Assembly (NCBI GenBank): GCA_030603445.1
Contig: JAUVXU010000001.1
Span: forward strand, 62,001 to 126,000
From: Methanomicrobia archaeon
Lineage (GTDB): Archaea; Methanobacteriota_B; Thermococci; Methanofastidiosales; NM3
Direction of reading: 5' to 3'
DNA length: 64,000 nucleotides
Shown here: piece after piece, positions 26,082-34,000 of the stretch
Position numbering within the stretch: the stretch's first letter is position 1
Layout of the letters: the number at the start of each line of letters is the position of its first letter
Translations under genes and position numbers: made by a program
Notes under the pieces: model-generated
Databases searched by the model: none
Told to the model about the DNA's origin: nothing
Seen by the model: only the letters and a program-made list of their open reading frames with translations

Positions 26082-27752
26082 ATGGATCAAGAAAACGAAG
26101 CACTACAAGAAATTTGTAGGAAAATAGACGATGGAACAATTAAAAATAGAAAAGACCTCTCTAGTGCAAAGCGCATGGTAGCGATAAAGTATAAGCTGAA
26201 AAGAATTGTTAAGAATTCTGATATTATTTTCTTTTATGGCAAGTCTGTAGATTTTCTCCAGCGAAAACCCACGCGCACAATGTCCGGTGTTGCAATTGTT
26301 GCAGTCATGGCGCGCCCAGCTAATTGTCCTCATGGCAAATGCACTTTTTGTCCCGGGGGTCCAGAAAACGATAGCCCGCAATCATACACGGGGCATGAAC
26401 CAGCAGCTATGAGGGCTATACAGAATAAATACCATCCATTCTTACAAACATACAAGCGAATAGAGCAGTTAAGGGCAATTGGTCATCCGACCGACAAGAT
26501 AGAGCTTATAATCATGGGAGGAACATTCCCCTCACAAGACTTGGATTACCAGGAGTACTTTGTACGTGAATGCCTTTCTGCCATGAACTTCTATAGCTCC
26601 GACGTATTAGCATCATCTATTGAGAATTGTCTTTTCTTCCCTTCAACAGATGTCTCTTTAAAGGAGGCACGATTGCTGCTCTCAAAGCGCCCGCTACTGT
26701 TAGAAAAAGCCCAGAAGCTAAATGAAAAAGCACAAAATCGCTGTGTGGGCATGACCTTTGAAACACGTCCGGATTGGGCATTCGAACCACAGATAAAGCG
26801 CATGCTAGCTTATGGGGGAACAAGGGTGGAGCTTGGTGTTCAGACGGTATACGACTTCATATATTCAAAAATAAAAAGAGGGCACACCACGCGTGATACA
26901 AAACATGCAACAGCTCTTCTTAAAGATCAGGGATTTAAGATAAACTATCATATGATGCCTGGGCTCCCTGGATCAAATCAGGGGCGTGACTTACGTATGT
27001 TTGAACGTATTTTCACAGATCCAGATTATTGTCCTGATATGGTAAAGATTTATACCTGTCTTGTGATGGAAAGAACACCACTTCATGACAAGTATCTTGC
27101 AGGGGAATTTGTTCCATATACAACAGAACAGACCGTTGATTTTATTATAAAGGCAAAATTGTCAATGCCACCATGGGTGCGTACTATGCGTATTCAGCGT
27201 GATATACCAACAACACTAGTTGCTGCCGGGGGCGATAAATCAAACATAGGGCAGATTGTGGAAGAAGAGATGAAGCGTAGGCATATCTCATGCAAATGCA
27301 TACGTTGCAGGGAGATGGGACTTAAGGTATACAAAGAAGGCATCATACCACGGGAACAGGACATAAAGTTAGTGAAGCGAAAGTATAATGCTTCAGGTGG
27401 CAAGGAAATATTTTTGAGCTATGAGGATACCAAAAACGATGCCATCATAGGATTTTTACGTATGAGGATCCCTGGAGGGAACGTCTTTAAGAAAGAGATC
27501 ACAGATGCCACCGCCCTTGTAAGGGAGCTGCATGTTTATGGGCCACTGACACCAATAGGGGACACAAAAAAAACATGGTGGCAGCACAAAGGATATGGGA
27601 ACAAGCTATTGAAAGCTGCAGAGGACATGGCACGTGAAAAGTATGATAAGGATAAGATGGTCATTATATCGGGCATAGGGGTGCGCGAGTACTATAGGCG
27701 ATTTGGTTATAAAAAAGATGGGCCGTACGTATCAAAGAACTTAAAATTATAA
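26082..27752 (+). CDS. elp3: Elp3, tRNA U34 carboxymethyl-forming radical SAM acetyltransferase
   Basis: About 556 residues. Modifies the wobble uridine of tRNAs using a radical SAM and a GNAT acetyltransferase domain. The Fe-S motif CPHGKCTFCPGG (C-x4-C-x2-C, the archaeal spacing) is near residue 82, followed by SYTGHEPAAMRA. The GNAT domain is at about 455-556, with RELHVYG, the acetyl-CoA loop HKGYGNKLL and YYRRFGYKKDGPYV. The ATG at 26082 is preferred over an upstream TTG. It stands alone as in other archaea, without other Elongator subunits. Confidence 0.96.
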   Translation: MDQENEALQEICRKIDDGTIKNRKDLSSAKRMVAIKYKLKRIVKNSDIIFFYGKSVDFLQRKPTRTMSGVAIVAVMARPANCPHGKCTFCPGGPENDSPQSYTGHEPAAMRAIQNKYHPFLQTYKRIEQLRAIGHPTDKIELIIMGGTFPSQDLDYQEYFVRECLSAMNFYSSDVLASSIENCLFFPSTDVSLKEARLLLSKRPLLLEKAQKLNEKAQNRCVGMTFETRPDWAFEPQIKRMLAYGGTRVELGVQTVYDFIYSKIKRGHTTRDTKHATALLKDQGFKINYHMMPGLPGSNQGRDLRMFERIFTDPDYCPDMVKIYTCLVMERTPLHDKYLAGEFVPYTTEQTVDFIIKAKLSMPPWVRTMRIQRDIPTTLVAAGGDKSNIGQIVEEEMKRRHISCKCIRCREMGLKVYKEGIIPREQDIKLVKRKYNASGGKEIFLSYEDTKNDAIIGFLRMRIPGGNVFKKEITDATALVRELHVYGPLTPIGDTKKTWWQHKGYGNKLLKAAEDMAREKYDKDKMVIISGIGVREYYRRFGYKKDGPYVSKNLKL

Positions 27753-27789
27753 CTTCAATAAGAATTGAACCTTATCAAAAACAATATAT

Positions 27790-27818
27790 ATCACTAAAGT
27801 AACATTATTTATAGTGAT
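27790..27818. promoter_or_regulatory. Palindrome in the promoter/leader of the DUF4349 gene
   Basis: Seven-base inverted repeat ATCACTA / TAGTGAT with a 15-base spacer, just after a TATA-like CAATATATATC (27782-27792) and immediately before the ATG at 27822. Position suggests an operator over the transcription start. Confidence 0.35.
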
Positions 27819-27821
27819 TAT

Positions 27822-28652
27822 ATGATAAAATTAAAACGTACATATATTGGAATAGCTTTTTTAGTTTTAATGATTTCAGCTGTGGGTGCAGCATCTTTCT
27901 GGCCTTCAGAAAATGGTAATGATAATGATATACATTATATGGACGAGCCCTCTGGTGGATATGATAATTTTGAAGGGACAAAAGAATTCACGCAAACCCC
28001 CACAAGCGTTACTGACAGAAAAGTGATACGTTCTGGATATTTTGTAATTGAAGTAGAAAACTTCGATAGCTCATATGCGGCCGTCTTTGCAGTAGCACAA
28101 GGCACTGGCGGATGGATAGAAAGCTCCAACGTATATAAAGATAAAGACGGAAGGAGAATAGGTTACATCACATTAAGGGTGCCTAGCGATAATTTTGATG
28201 CCGTATTCAATGAGATAAAACAGTATGGTGACGTAAAGAGTGAACAGACTTCAAATATGGATGTTACAGAGGAATTCATTGATCTAAGCGCACGACTAGA
28301 CGTTCTTTATGCCCAGGAAGTAAGATATATGGAACTATTGGGAAAGGCAGAGACCGTTGAGGATATCCTAAGCATAGAAGTGCAGCTTGAGCGCATCAGG
28401 TCAAACATAGAATCGCTTGAGGGAAGAATAACATACCTTTCAAGCCAGATAGACATGGCCCGCATAAATGTAACATTACAAGAACCTGAAAAAGGAGAGG
28501 AGTTTCCCCTCGTCAGTGCATTTAAAAGAGCCGCAAGCGCGTTTGTTGATGCATTTGTTTGGATAATTATCCTTATCGGATATGCTATACCAATAGCAAT
28601 AGTCGGAACATTAGGTTATTTTGGAGTAAAAAGGATTAGAAGGAAGAAATAG
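27822..28652 (+). CDS. DUF4349 membrane-anchored protein
   Basis: 276 residues. N-terminal signal/anchor (about 7-24), a Gly/Asp/Asn-rich linker, then the DUF4349 core: VIRSGYFVIEVENFD, GGWIESS, GYITLRVPSDNFDAVFNEI and MDVTEEFIDLSARL. A long coiled coil (LSIEVQLERIRSNIESLEG) precedes a C-terminal transmembrane helix (about 245-265) and a basic tail. The domain is outside the cell; its function is unknown. It converges with the ModE-like gene, overlapping by 17 bases. Confidence 0.8.
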   Translation: MIKLKRTYIGIAFLVLMISAVGAASFWPSENGNDNDIHYMDEPSGGYDNFEGTKEFTQTPTSVTDRKVIRSGYFVIEVENFDSSYAAVFAVAQGTGGWIESSNVYKDKDGRRIGYITLRVPSDNFDAVFNEIKQYGDVKSEQTSNMDVTEEFIDLSARLDVLYAQEVRYMELLGKAETVEDILSIEVQLERIRSNIESLEGRITYLSSQIDMARINVTLQEPEKGEEFPLVSAFKRAASAFVDAFVWIIILIGYAIPIAIVGTLGYFGVKRIRRKK

Positions 28653-28956
28653 TATTCTCAATCTTTTTCTCTATTTTTTTATATTTTTCTAAAAGGTCTT
28701 TTCCTTTTTGGGATAATAAGGAGCTTCCCCCGCCTGTGCCCCCACGAGTCTTTTCAACTATGGTTGCGCCAAAATGAGCTTCCATTTTTCTTATTTTTTT
28801 CCATGCATGCGCATAGGAAATCTCGCTCTTCTTGGCCGCTTCTGAAAGGGATCCCGTATTTTCTATATTTTCAAGTAGTTTGCACATGCCCTCTCCAATT
28901 ACAAAGGTCCCATCCTCGTTTTCTAGCCATAATTTAAATTTTGGGCGTATTTCCAT
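28636..28956 (-). CDS. ModE-type winged-helix regulator
   Basis: 106 residues, equal to the N-terminal DNA-binding domain of ModE: FVIGEGMCKLLENI, TGSLSEAAKKSEISYAHAWKKI and KTRGGTGGGSSLLSQKG. The molybdate-binding TOBE domains of full ModE are absent, as in many archaeal short forms, so a metal or oxyanion signal is not proven. No molybdate transport genes are in the window. ATG start at 28954-28956. Confidence 0.85.
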   Translation of the reverse strand: MEIRPKFKLWLENEDGTFVIGEGMCKLLENIENTGSLSEAAKKSEISYAHAWKKIRKMEAHFGATIVEKTRGGTGGGSSLLSQKGKDLLEKYKKIEKKIENTISSF

Positions 28957-29015
28957 AAGTTACGTTTGCAGTGCATTTATAAAATTCTTTTGCAAAGATT
29001 TTTGCTGCATTATTT

Positions 29016-30029
29016 TTAATACTCATAGGTATCTGCTTCTTCTATTATTGCAACTAGTAGATCTATAAGGGATTTGATATCATTGATATCAATTATCTCA
29101 TTGCCAGTATGCATGTACCTTAATGGAATGAGAAGTGCAACAGTTGGTATACCGCCGTTTGCAGTATGTATTGGGGACGCATCCGTTCCACCTTTTGAGA
29201 TGTCATATTGTAGAGTGATTTTATGGGATTTTGCAATACCTTCTATAAATTCGCGCATTTTAGGTGAAAGAATATACTTATCATCTTTTAGAGTCATTGC
29301 AGGCCCGCCGCCAAGCACGGTGTTAATATCCCTTGCTTCTTTTTTTTGCGGAGTGTCATAAGCGAAGGTGACATCAACTGCAATGGCAATATCTGGCTTT
29401 TGCATTTGTGCTGCTACCTTTGCTCCCCTGGTGCCTACTTCCTCTTGGCTGGATGCGACCGCTATTAGTGTTCCAGGAAAAGATATCACTTTCTGGAATG
29501 CTTCAAGCATTGCACAAAGCCCTGCCCTGTTGTCAAATGATTTAGACACGTAACGAGATCCAAGCAGCTTTTCAAAAGAGGGCATCCTCGTTATTGGGCT
29601 CCCTATTTTTATATTAAGGTCTTCGAGATCCTCTTTGTTCTTTGCCCCAACGTCTATGTAAAGGTCCTTTAATTCTAGTTTTTCGTTTTTTGGAATGTCC
29701 CTTATTTGTATTATTCCAGTAACAGATGGGCCAATGTGCACCCTTGAACCTAAGAGCTCGCTTGGGGATTGATGTCCTATGCTATCAAAGAAGATGAATC
29801 CTTTTTCATCAATATAGCGCACCATTCCGCCAACTTCGTCCATGTGGGCACTAATTAGCATTGTAGGGCCGGGACGAGTTCCTTTCTTTGTCATCATAAC
29901 GTTTCCTATAGAATCGCTTTCTATGGAATCTGCCACGCCTTTCATCTCTTTTTTTATTAAGGATGCCACATTAGACTCATTACCTGAAACACCCTTTGCA
30001 TTACATAATTTTCTTAATAGTTGTTCCAT
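29016..30029 (-). CDS. M42 (TET) aminopeptidase, third of three
   Basis: About 337 residues from the ATG at 30027-30029, which overlaps the previous gene's TAA (TAATG); GGAGGGG lies upstream. Metal and catalytic motifs are complete: SAHMDEVGG, SFDNRAGL, SSQEEVGTRGA, AVDVTFAYDTP, GGTDASPIH and RYMHTGNEI. M42 enzymes form 12-subunit tetrahedra that trim peptides from the proteasome and other proteases. This copy has the most typical active site of the three. Confidence 0.92.
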   Translation of the reverse strand: MEQLLRKLCNAKGVSGNESNVASLIKKEMKGVADSIESDSIGNVMMTKKGTRPGPTMLISAHMDEVGGMVRYIDEKGFIFFDSIGHQSPSELLGSRVHIGPSVTGIIQIRDIPKNEKLELKDLYIDVGAKNKEDLEDLNIKIGSPITRMPSFEKLLGSRYVSKSFDNRAGLCAMLEAFQKVISFPGTLIAVASSQEEVGTRGAKVAAQMQKPDIAIAVDVTFAYDTPQKKEARDINTVLGGGPAMTLKDDKYILSPKMREFIEGIAKSHKITLQYDISKGGTDASPIHTANGGIPTVALLIPLRYMHTGNEIIDINDIKSLIDLLVAIIEEADTYEY

Positions 30030-31021
30030 TATATCCCCTCCACTAGACGCAATGATGCTGCCATTATAAGTTTTGAAGTGTAATTTATGTCTTTTTTGCT
30101 TGCTACAGCGCATGGCGAATGAATATACCTGCAAGCTGTTGCGATAACGCCGCTTGGAGTGCCGTTTTCAAGATGAAAGGCACCGGCATCAGTACCGCCG
30201 GCAAAAGGTTTTTTGTATTGGTAGGGAATATCGTTTTCATATGCAGCAGCTTCAATGGATTCACGTAACAGTTTGTCAGCTATAAGAGTATTATCGGAGA
30301 TTGTTATAGCAGGGCCGTTTCCCATAACAGGCATACGTTCTTCCTTGGCCAACCCTGGAAAATCCAAAGCAAAGGTTCCCTCACACGCAATTGCATAGTC
30401 ACAATTTACTTTTGTTCGTGCAACCATGGCACCTCTTGTCCCTATTTCTTCTTGAACAGTAAAGATGCAGGTAATAGGAATTCCAAGCTGTGCTTTTAAC
30501 ATTTCTATAAGACATACGCACCCTATGCGGTCATCAAAGGCTTTTCCCATATATATATCGCCCTGCGACCTGAACGATGTTTCGAATGTTATCATATCAC
30601 CTATTTGAACGTCTTCTGGGCCGATATCGCCACAATCTATGCGCAGCTCGCTCTTTTTTACTGGAGAATCTTTCTTTTCCTTTGATTGTAGATGTAAAGG
30701 AGGGAACCCCACCACCCCAGACAAGCGTTTTTCTCCAATAGATACTACAGCCCCAGGAAGAAGATCATCCCTTATACCGCCGACCGTATCGAAGTCTATT
30801 ATTCCATTTTCTTCAATGGCCGTTGCCATCATACCCACCTCGTCCATGTGGGCAAGGAGGCATATGGATGGGCCACTTCCTGATTGTGTGGCATAGAGAT
30901 TTCCCATGGCGTCGGTACGCATTTTGTCACAGTAATCCAATATATTGTCTTTTATTATGGAGCGCACATCGTTTTCGTATCCTGCTATGCCGCGGGCATT
31001 GGAAAGTTCTTTTAGTAGCAA
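30029..31021 (-). CDS. M42 (TET) aminopeptidase, second of three
   Basis: 330 residues. TTG start at 31021 with GGAGGA upstream; the start lies inside the end of the preceding paralogue. Motifs: LAHMDEVGM, KAFDDRIGC, TVQEEIGTRGA, ACEGTFALDFPG, GGTDAGAFH and CRYIHSPCAV. It has Glu in place of the usual Asp in the AxDVT metal ligand, a variant also found in glutamyl-type M42 enzymes. This suggests a substrate preference different from its neighbours. Confidence 0.92.
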   Translation of the reverse strand: MLLKELSNARGIAGYENDVRSIIKDNILDYCDKMRTDAMGNLYATQSGSGPSICLLAHMDEVGMMATAIEENGIIDFDTVGGIRDDLLPGAVVSIGEKRLSGVVGFPPLHLQSKEKKDSPVKKSELRIDCGDIGPEDVQIGDMITFETSFRSQGDIYMGKAFDDRIGCVCLIEMLKAQLGIPITCIFTVQEEIGTRGAMVARTKVNCDYAIACEGTFALDFPGLAKEERMPVMGNGPAITISDNTLIADKLLRESIEAAAYENDIPYQYKKPFAGGTDAGAFHLENGTPSGVIATACRYIHSPCAVASKKDINYTSKLIMAASLRLVEGI

Positions 31022-32034
31022 GAGAATTCCTCCAAAAAAGGTGCATCCAACGATGATATGAATGATTTTAACAACATGGCTGATGCCTCCATATCCCTAA
31101 TATCTGCCACTTCTGATGGAGTATGCATATAGCGCACAGGCAGGCTTAAAAGAGCACCCGGAACGCCAGATTCTTGAATTGTGCGTAGGTTGGTCGGGGT
31201 TGCGGCAGGGTATGCTTTTATGGTGTGGGAAATGTTTTTTCTTTCTGCAATTTTCCTTAACCTATCTGATATGGTATTGTGAATGTTAGGCCCCACTCCT
31301 ATTATTGGTCCACTCCCCAAAACGCGCGTCTTGTTCTTATCAACGCCCTTCATATCACCATGTGTGGCATCAATTGAAATGGCAAACACAGGAGAGCAGA
31401 GTGCAATAGCACTTTGTACCCCTCTTGCCCCGACTTCTTCTTGAGAAGAAAATAAGAAGGCAATATTGTACTGGCTATCAATTATTTTAGAAAGGTGGCA
31501 CAACACAGCACATCCTGCTCTATTGTCTAGCGCCTTGGAGCATATCTTGGTCCCGCCCAAGCTGCGCAAGGGGGAATGGAAGGTAACTGGGTCCCCTATA
31601 CGCACAAATCTCTCAAGTTCCTCTTTGGCCAAGCCAGTGTCTATTGGCAAATCTTGAAACTTAGGGATTTTATTTTCTTTGCATATGTGGGGAGGCGGGA
31701 CACCTATGGTGCCGATAAGTTCCTTCTTACCATTTATTAATGCCTGTTTTCCAGTCATGATTCGTGGGTCTATTTTGCATATGGGCTCAAGGAATATATA
31801 CCCATCATCGTCGATATGGCGCACAAGGCCGCCTATCTCATCCATATGGGCATCAAGCAGTATTGTTGGCGCGTTTTTGTCCGCTTCCTTAATACAAATA
31901 AGATTCCCCATCGGGTCCGTCATATGGGACGTAAAATCACAAATCTTTAGGATGGCGTCAGATACATTGTGTTCATGCCCTGGGACGCCTGATTGTTCGG
32001 TTAATATTTTTAAATATTCAAAAAGAGAGGTCAC
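31012..32034 (-). CDS. M42 (TET) aminopeptidase, first of three
   Basis: 340 residues, GTG start at 32034 without an evident ribosome-binding site. Motifs: DAHMDEIGG, KALDNRAGC, SSQEEVGARGV, SIDATHGDM and RYMHTPSEV. The GGTDA substrate-pocket motif present in the other two copies reads AATPTNL here, so the pocket may be altered. It is first in an overlapping three-gene M42 operon (ten-base and one-base overlaps). The intergenic region to the divergent gene at 32159 holds promoters for both directions. Confidence 0.9.
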   Translation of the reverse strand: MTSLFEYLKILTEQSGVPGHEHNVSDAILKICDFTSHMTDPMGNLICIKEADKNAPTILLDAHMDEIGGLVRHIDDDGYIFLEPICKIDPRIMTGKQALINGKKELIGTIGVPPPHICKENKIPKFQDLPIDTGLAKEELERFVRIGDPVTFHSPLRSLGGTKICSKALDNRAGCAVLCHLSKIIDSQYNIAFLFSSQEEVGARGVQSAIALCSPVFAISIDATHGDMKGVDKNKTRVLGSGPIIGVGPNIHNTISDRLRKIAERKNISHTIKAYPAATPTNLRTIQESGVPGALLSLPVRYMHTPSEVADIRDMEASAMLLKSFISSLDAPFLEEFSCY

Positions 32035-32158
32035 GTTATGATAGTAGGATGGTAAATTAAAAAATGTTTTGATGAACCTGTTTTATGGCAATTGATATTA
32101 TGAAATAAACCATTACATTTATAAATTAAAAAAAATCTACATCCCATAGGTGAAAACA

Positions 32159-32584
32159 ATGTCTATCATCGGAGTTAGAATTGATAAAATTGAAGCTTCA
32201 AGAAATAATCAGACAAAAGTGGATGGTCCAGTCAGAATAGGCTCAACGCCAAGGATATTATCACTTATAGAAACCCAGATCAACAGCGGGACAGGAAAGA
32301 TGAACGTCATTGAGGTCGGTTTTGAATATTTTACAAATTATGATCCTGCTCTTGGTTCAATACGCGTAAATGGCGTTGTTTGGGCACAGGAAAATGATGA
32401 TAAGAGGAAAAATATACTTTCCAAGTGGAAGAAAGATCATGCACTGCCGCCAGAGGTCTCTACCGAGCTGCTAACACATCTTACACAAAGGGCAATGCTT
32501 ATCACAATGCTGCTTGCTCGTGAACTTAGTTTGCCAAGCCCCCTTCCATTAAGGATAAACCAGTCTGAAGAACCTAAAAAGTAA
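32159..32584 (+). CDS. Conserved hypothetical protein, possibly SecB-like
   Basis: About 141 residues from the ATG at 32159 with GGTGA five bases upstream; TATA-like CATTTATAAATTA at 32115-32127. The pattern is a beta-rich first half (MNVIEVGFEYFTNY, SIRVNGVVWAQ) and a helical second half ending LPSPLPLRI. Length and beta-then-helix order recall archaeal SecB-fold proteins, but no defining motif is present, so this is a suggestion only. A T-rich terminator region follows. Confidence 0.55.
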   Translation: MSIIGVRIDKIEASRNNQTKVDGPVRIGSTPRILSLIETQINSGTGKMNVIEVGFEYFTNYDPALGSIRVNGVVWAQENDDKRKNILSKWKKDHALPPEVSTELLTHLTQRAMLITMLLARELSLPSPLPLRINQSEEPKK

Positions 32585-32605
32585 GACTGCGTTTACTTTT
32601 TCTTT

Positions 32606-33931
32606 TTATTTTTCTTTATTTACAAAATCTTCTAGTATTTTCTTTAAGTTAAGATTACCTATTTCTTCTAGATCATAGTGCACGCGCACGTAGGGTTTGT
32701 GAATTTTCATGATCCGTGTGAGGTCTATTGGCGTCCCCATAACGACCGCATCGCAGTTAGTCGCAGTAATGGTATCCTGCAGGTCACGAACTTGGGATTT
32801 GTTGTAGCCCATTGCCGGAACAACGTGTTCTAAGTGAGGATATTTTTCAAATGTTTCCTTAAGCGACCCCACTAGAAACGGCCTTGGATCAACAATTTCT
32901 TTCACCCCGTATTTTTGGGCAGCGATATATCCTGCACCATACCCCATCCCGCCATGGGTCACAGTAGGGCCATCCTCAATGACTAGCACCCGTTTTTCTT
33001 TGATAAGGTCCGGATTGTTGATAGTCACTGGAGATGCAGCTTCTATTATTTCTGCTCCCGGATTGATCATTGATATGTTCTTGCGCACCCTTCTTACCTC
33101 CTCCCCACATGCGGTGTCTATTTTATTTATTATGCATACGTCCGCCATGCGCACATTAGCCTCCCCGGGATAATAGGTAAGTTCATTACCGGAGCGCAGG
33201 GGGTCTAGCACAACGATATAAAGGTCTGAAACATAAAAAGAGAAATCATTGTTGCCACCATCCCACAGGATAATGTCTGCTTCCATTTCCGCCTCACGTA
33301 TTATCTTTTCATAGTTTACTCCGGCAAAAACAACAAAACCATTGTCTATGTGCGGCTCGTACTCTTCTCTTTCCTCTATTGTGGTGTTATATTTGTCGAG
33401 GTCTTTGTAAGTAGAAAAACGCTGGCATTCCTGTTCTTGGAGATTTCCATATGGCATTGGGTGGCGGATAACAACAACACGGTAACCCATCTCCTTTAGT
33501 TGCAGGGCTATTTTTCGTGTTACTTGGCTTTTTCCACTGCCTGTACGGGATGCGCATACAGAAATAAGGGGCTTGTTACATTTTATCATAGTAGTTTTTG
33601 GCCCCATTATCCAATAATCGGCACCAGCCGCCAGGACTCTTGAACCTAGCTGCATAACATGATCATATGGGAGGTCAGAATATGCCATTATCACTCTATC
33701 GATTTTATTTTTCTTTATCAGTTTCTCTAAATCCGCTTCTGGATATATGGGGATGCCTTCTGGATACAAGTCTCCAGTGAGTTTAGAAGGATATCTTCTT
33801 TTATCTATATCTGGTATCTGTGCAGCTGTGAAACACACGACATCATACTTGGAATTATCTTTGAAGTAAACGTTGAAGTTTTGAAAATCCCTTCCGGCAG
33901 CACCTAAAATAATTACTTTCGTTTTGTTCAT
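32606..33931 (-). CDS. Cyclic 2,3-diphosphoglycerate synthase-family P-loop protein
   Basis: 441 residues. The N-terminal Rossmann region begins VIILGAAGRDFQNFN. The P-loop SRTGSGKSQVTRK is near residue 130, followed by VVVIRHPMPYG, ILWDGGNNDFSFY and INKIDTACGEEV. These match cyclic 2,3-diphosphoglycerate synthase, which closes 2,3-DPG with ATP to make the cDPG stress solute of some methanogens. Homologues also occur in organisms without cDPG, so the reaction is not certain. Monocistronic, ATG start. Confidence 0.8.
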   Translation of the reverse strand: MNKTKVIILGAAGRDFQNFNVYFKDNSKYDVVCFTAAQIPDIDKRRYPSKLTGDLYPEGIPIYPEADLEKLIKKNKIDRVIMAYSDLPYDHVMQLGSRVLAAGADYWIMGPKTTMIKCNKPLISVCASRTGSGKSQVTRKIALQLKEMGYRVVVIRHPMPYGNLQEQECQRFSTYKDLDKYNTTIEEREEYEPHIDNGFVVFAGVNYEKIIREAEMEADIILWDGGNNDFSFYVSDLYIVVLDPLRSGNELTYYPGEANVRMADVCIINKIDTACGEEVRRVRKNISMINPGAEIIEAASPVTINNPDLIKEKRVLVIEDGPTVTHGGMGYGAGYIAAQKYGVKEIVDPRPFLVGSLKETFEKYPHLEHVVPAMGYNKSQVRDLQDTITATNCDAVVMGTPIDLTRIMKIHKPYVRVHYDLEEIGNLNLKKILEDFVNKEK

Positions 33932-34000
33932 AACCCTTCCACCATTTAATGTATTGAAAAATAAGTTTTATATATCTTATCCATTTACCACGCAAGTATT

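Noticed and set aside
32866-32884. CCACTAGAAACGGCC, resembling a degenerate origin box
   Set aside because: It lies inside the coding sequence of the cDPG-synthase-family gene, is single and lacks a G-tract.
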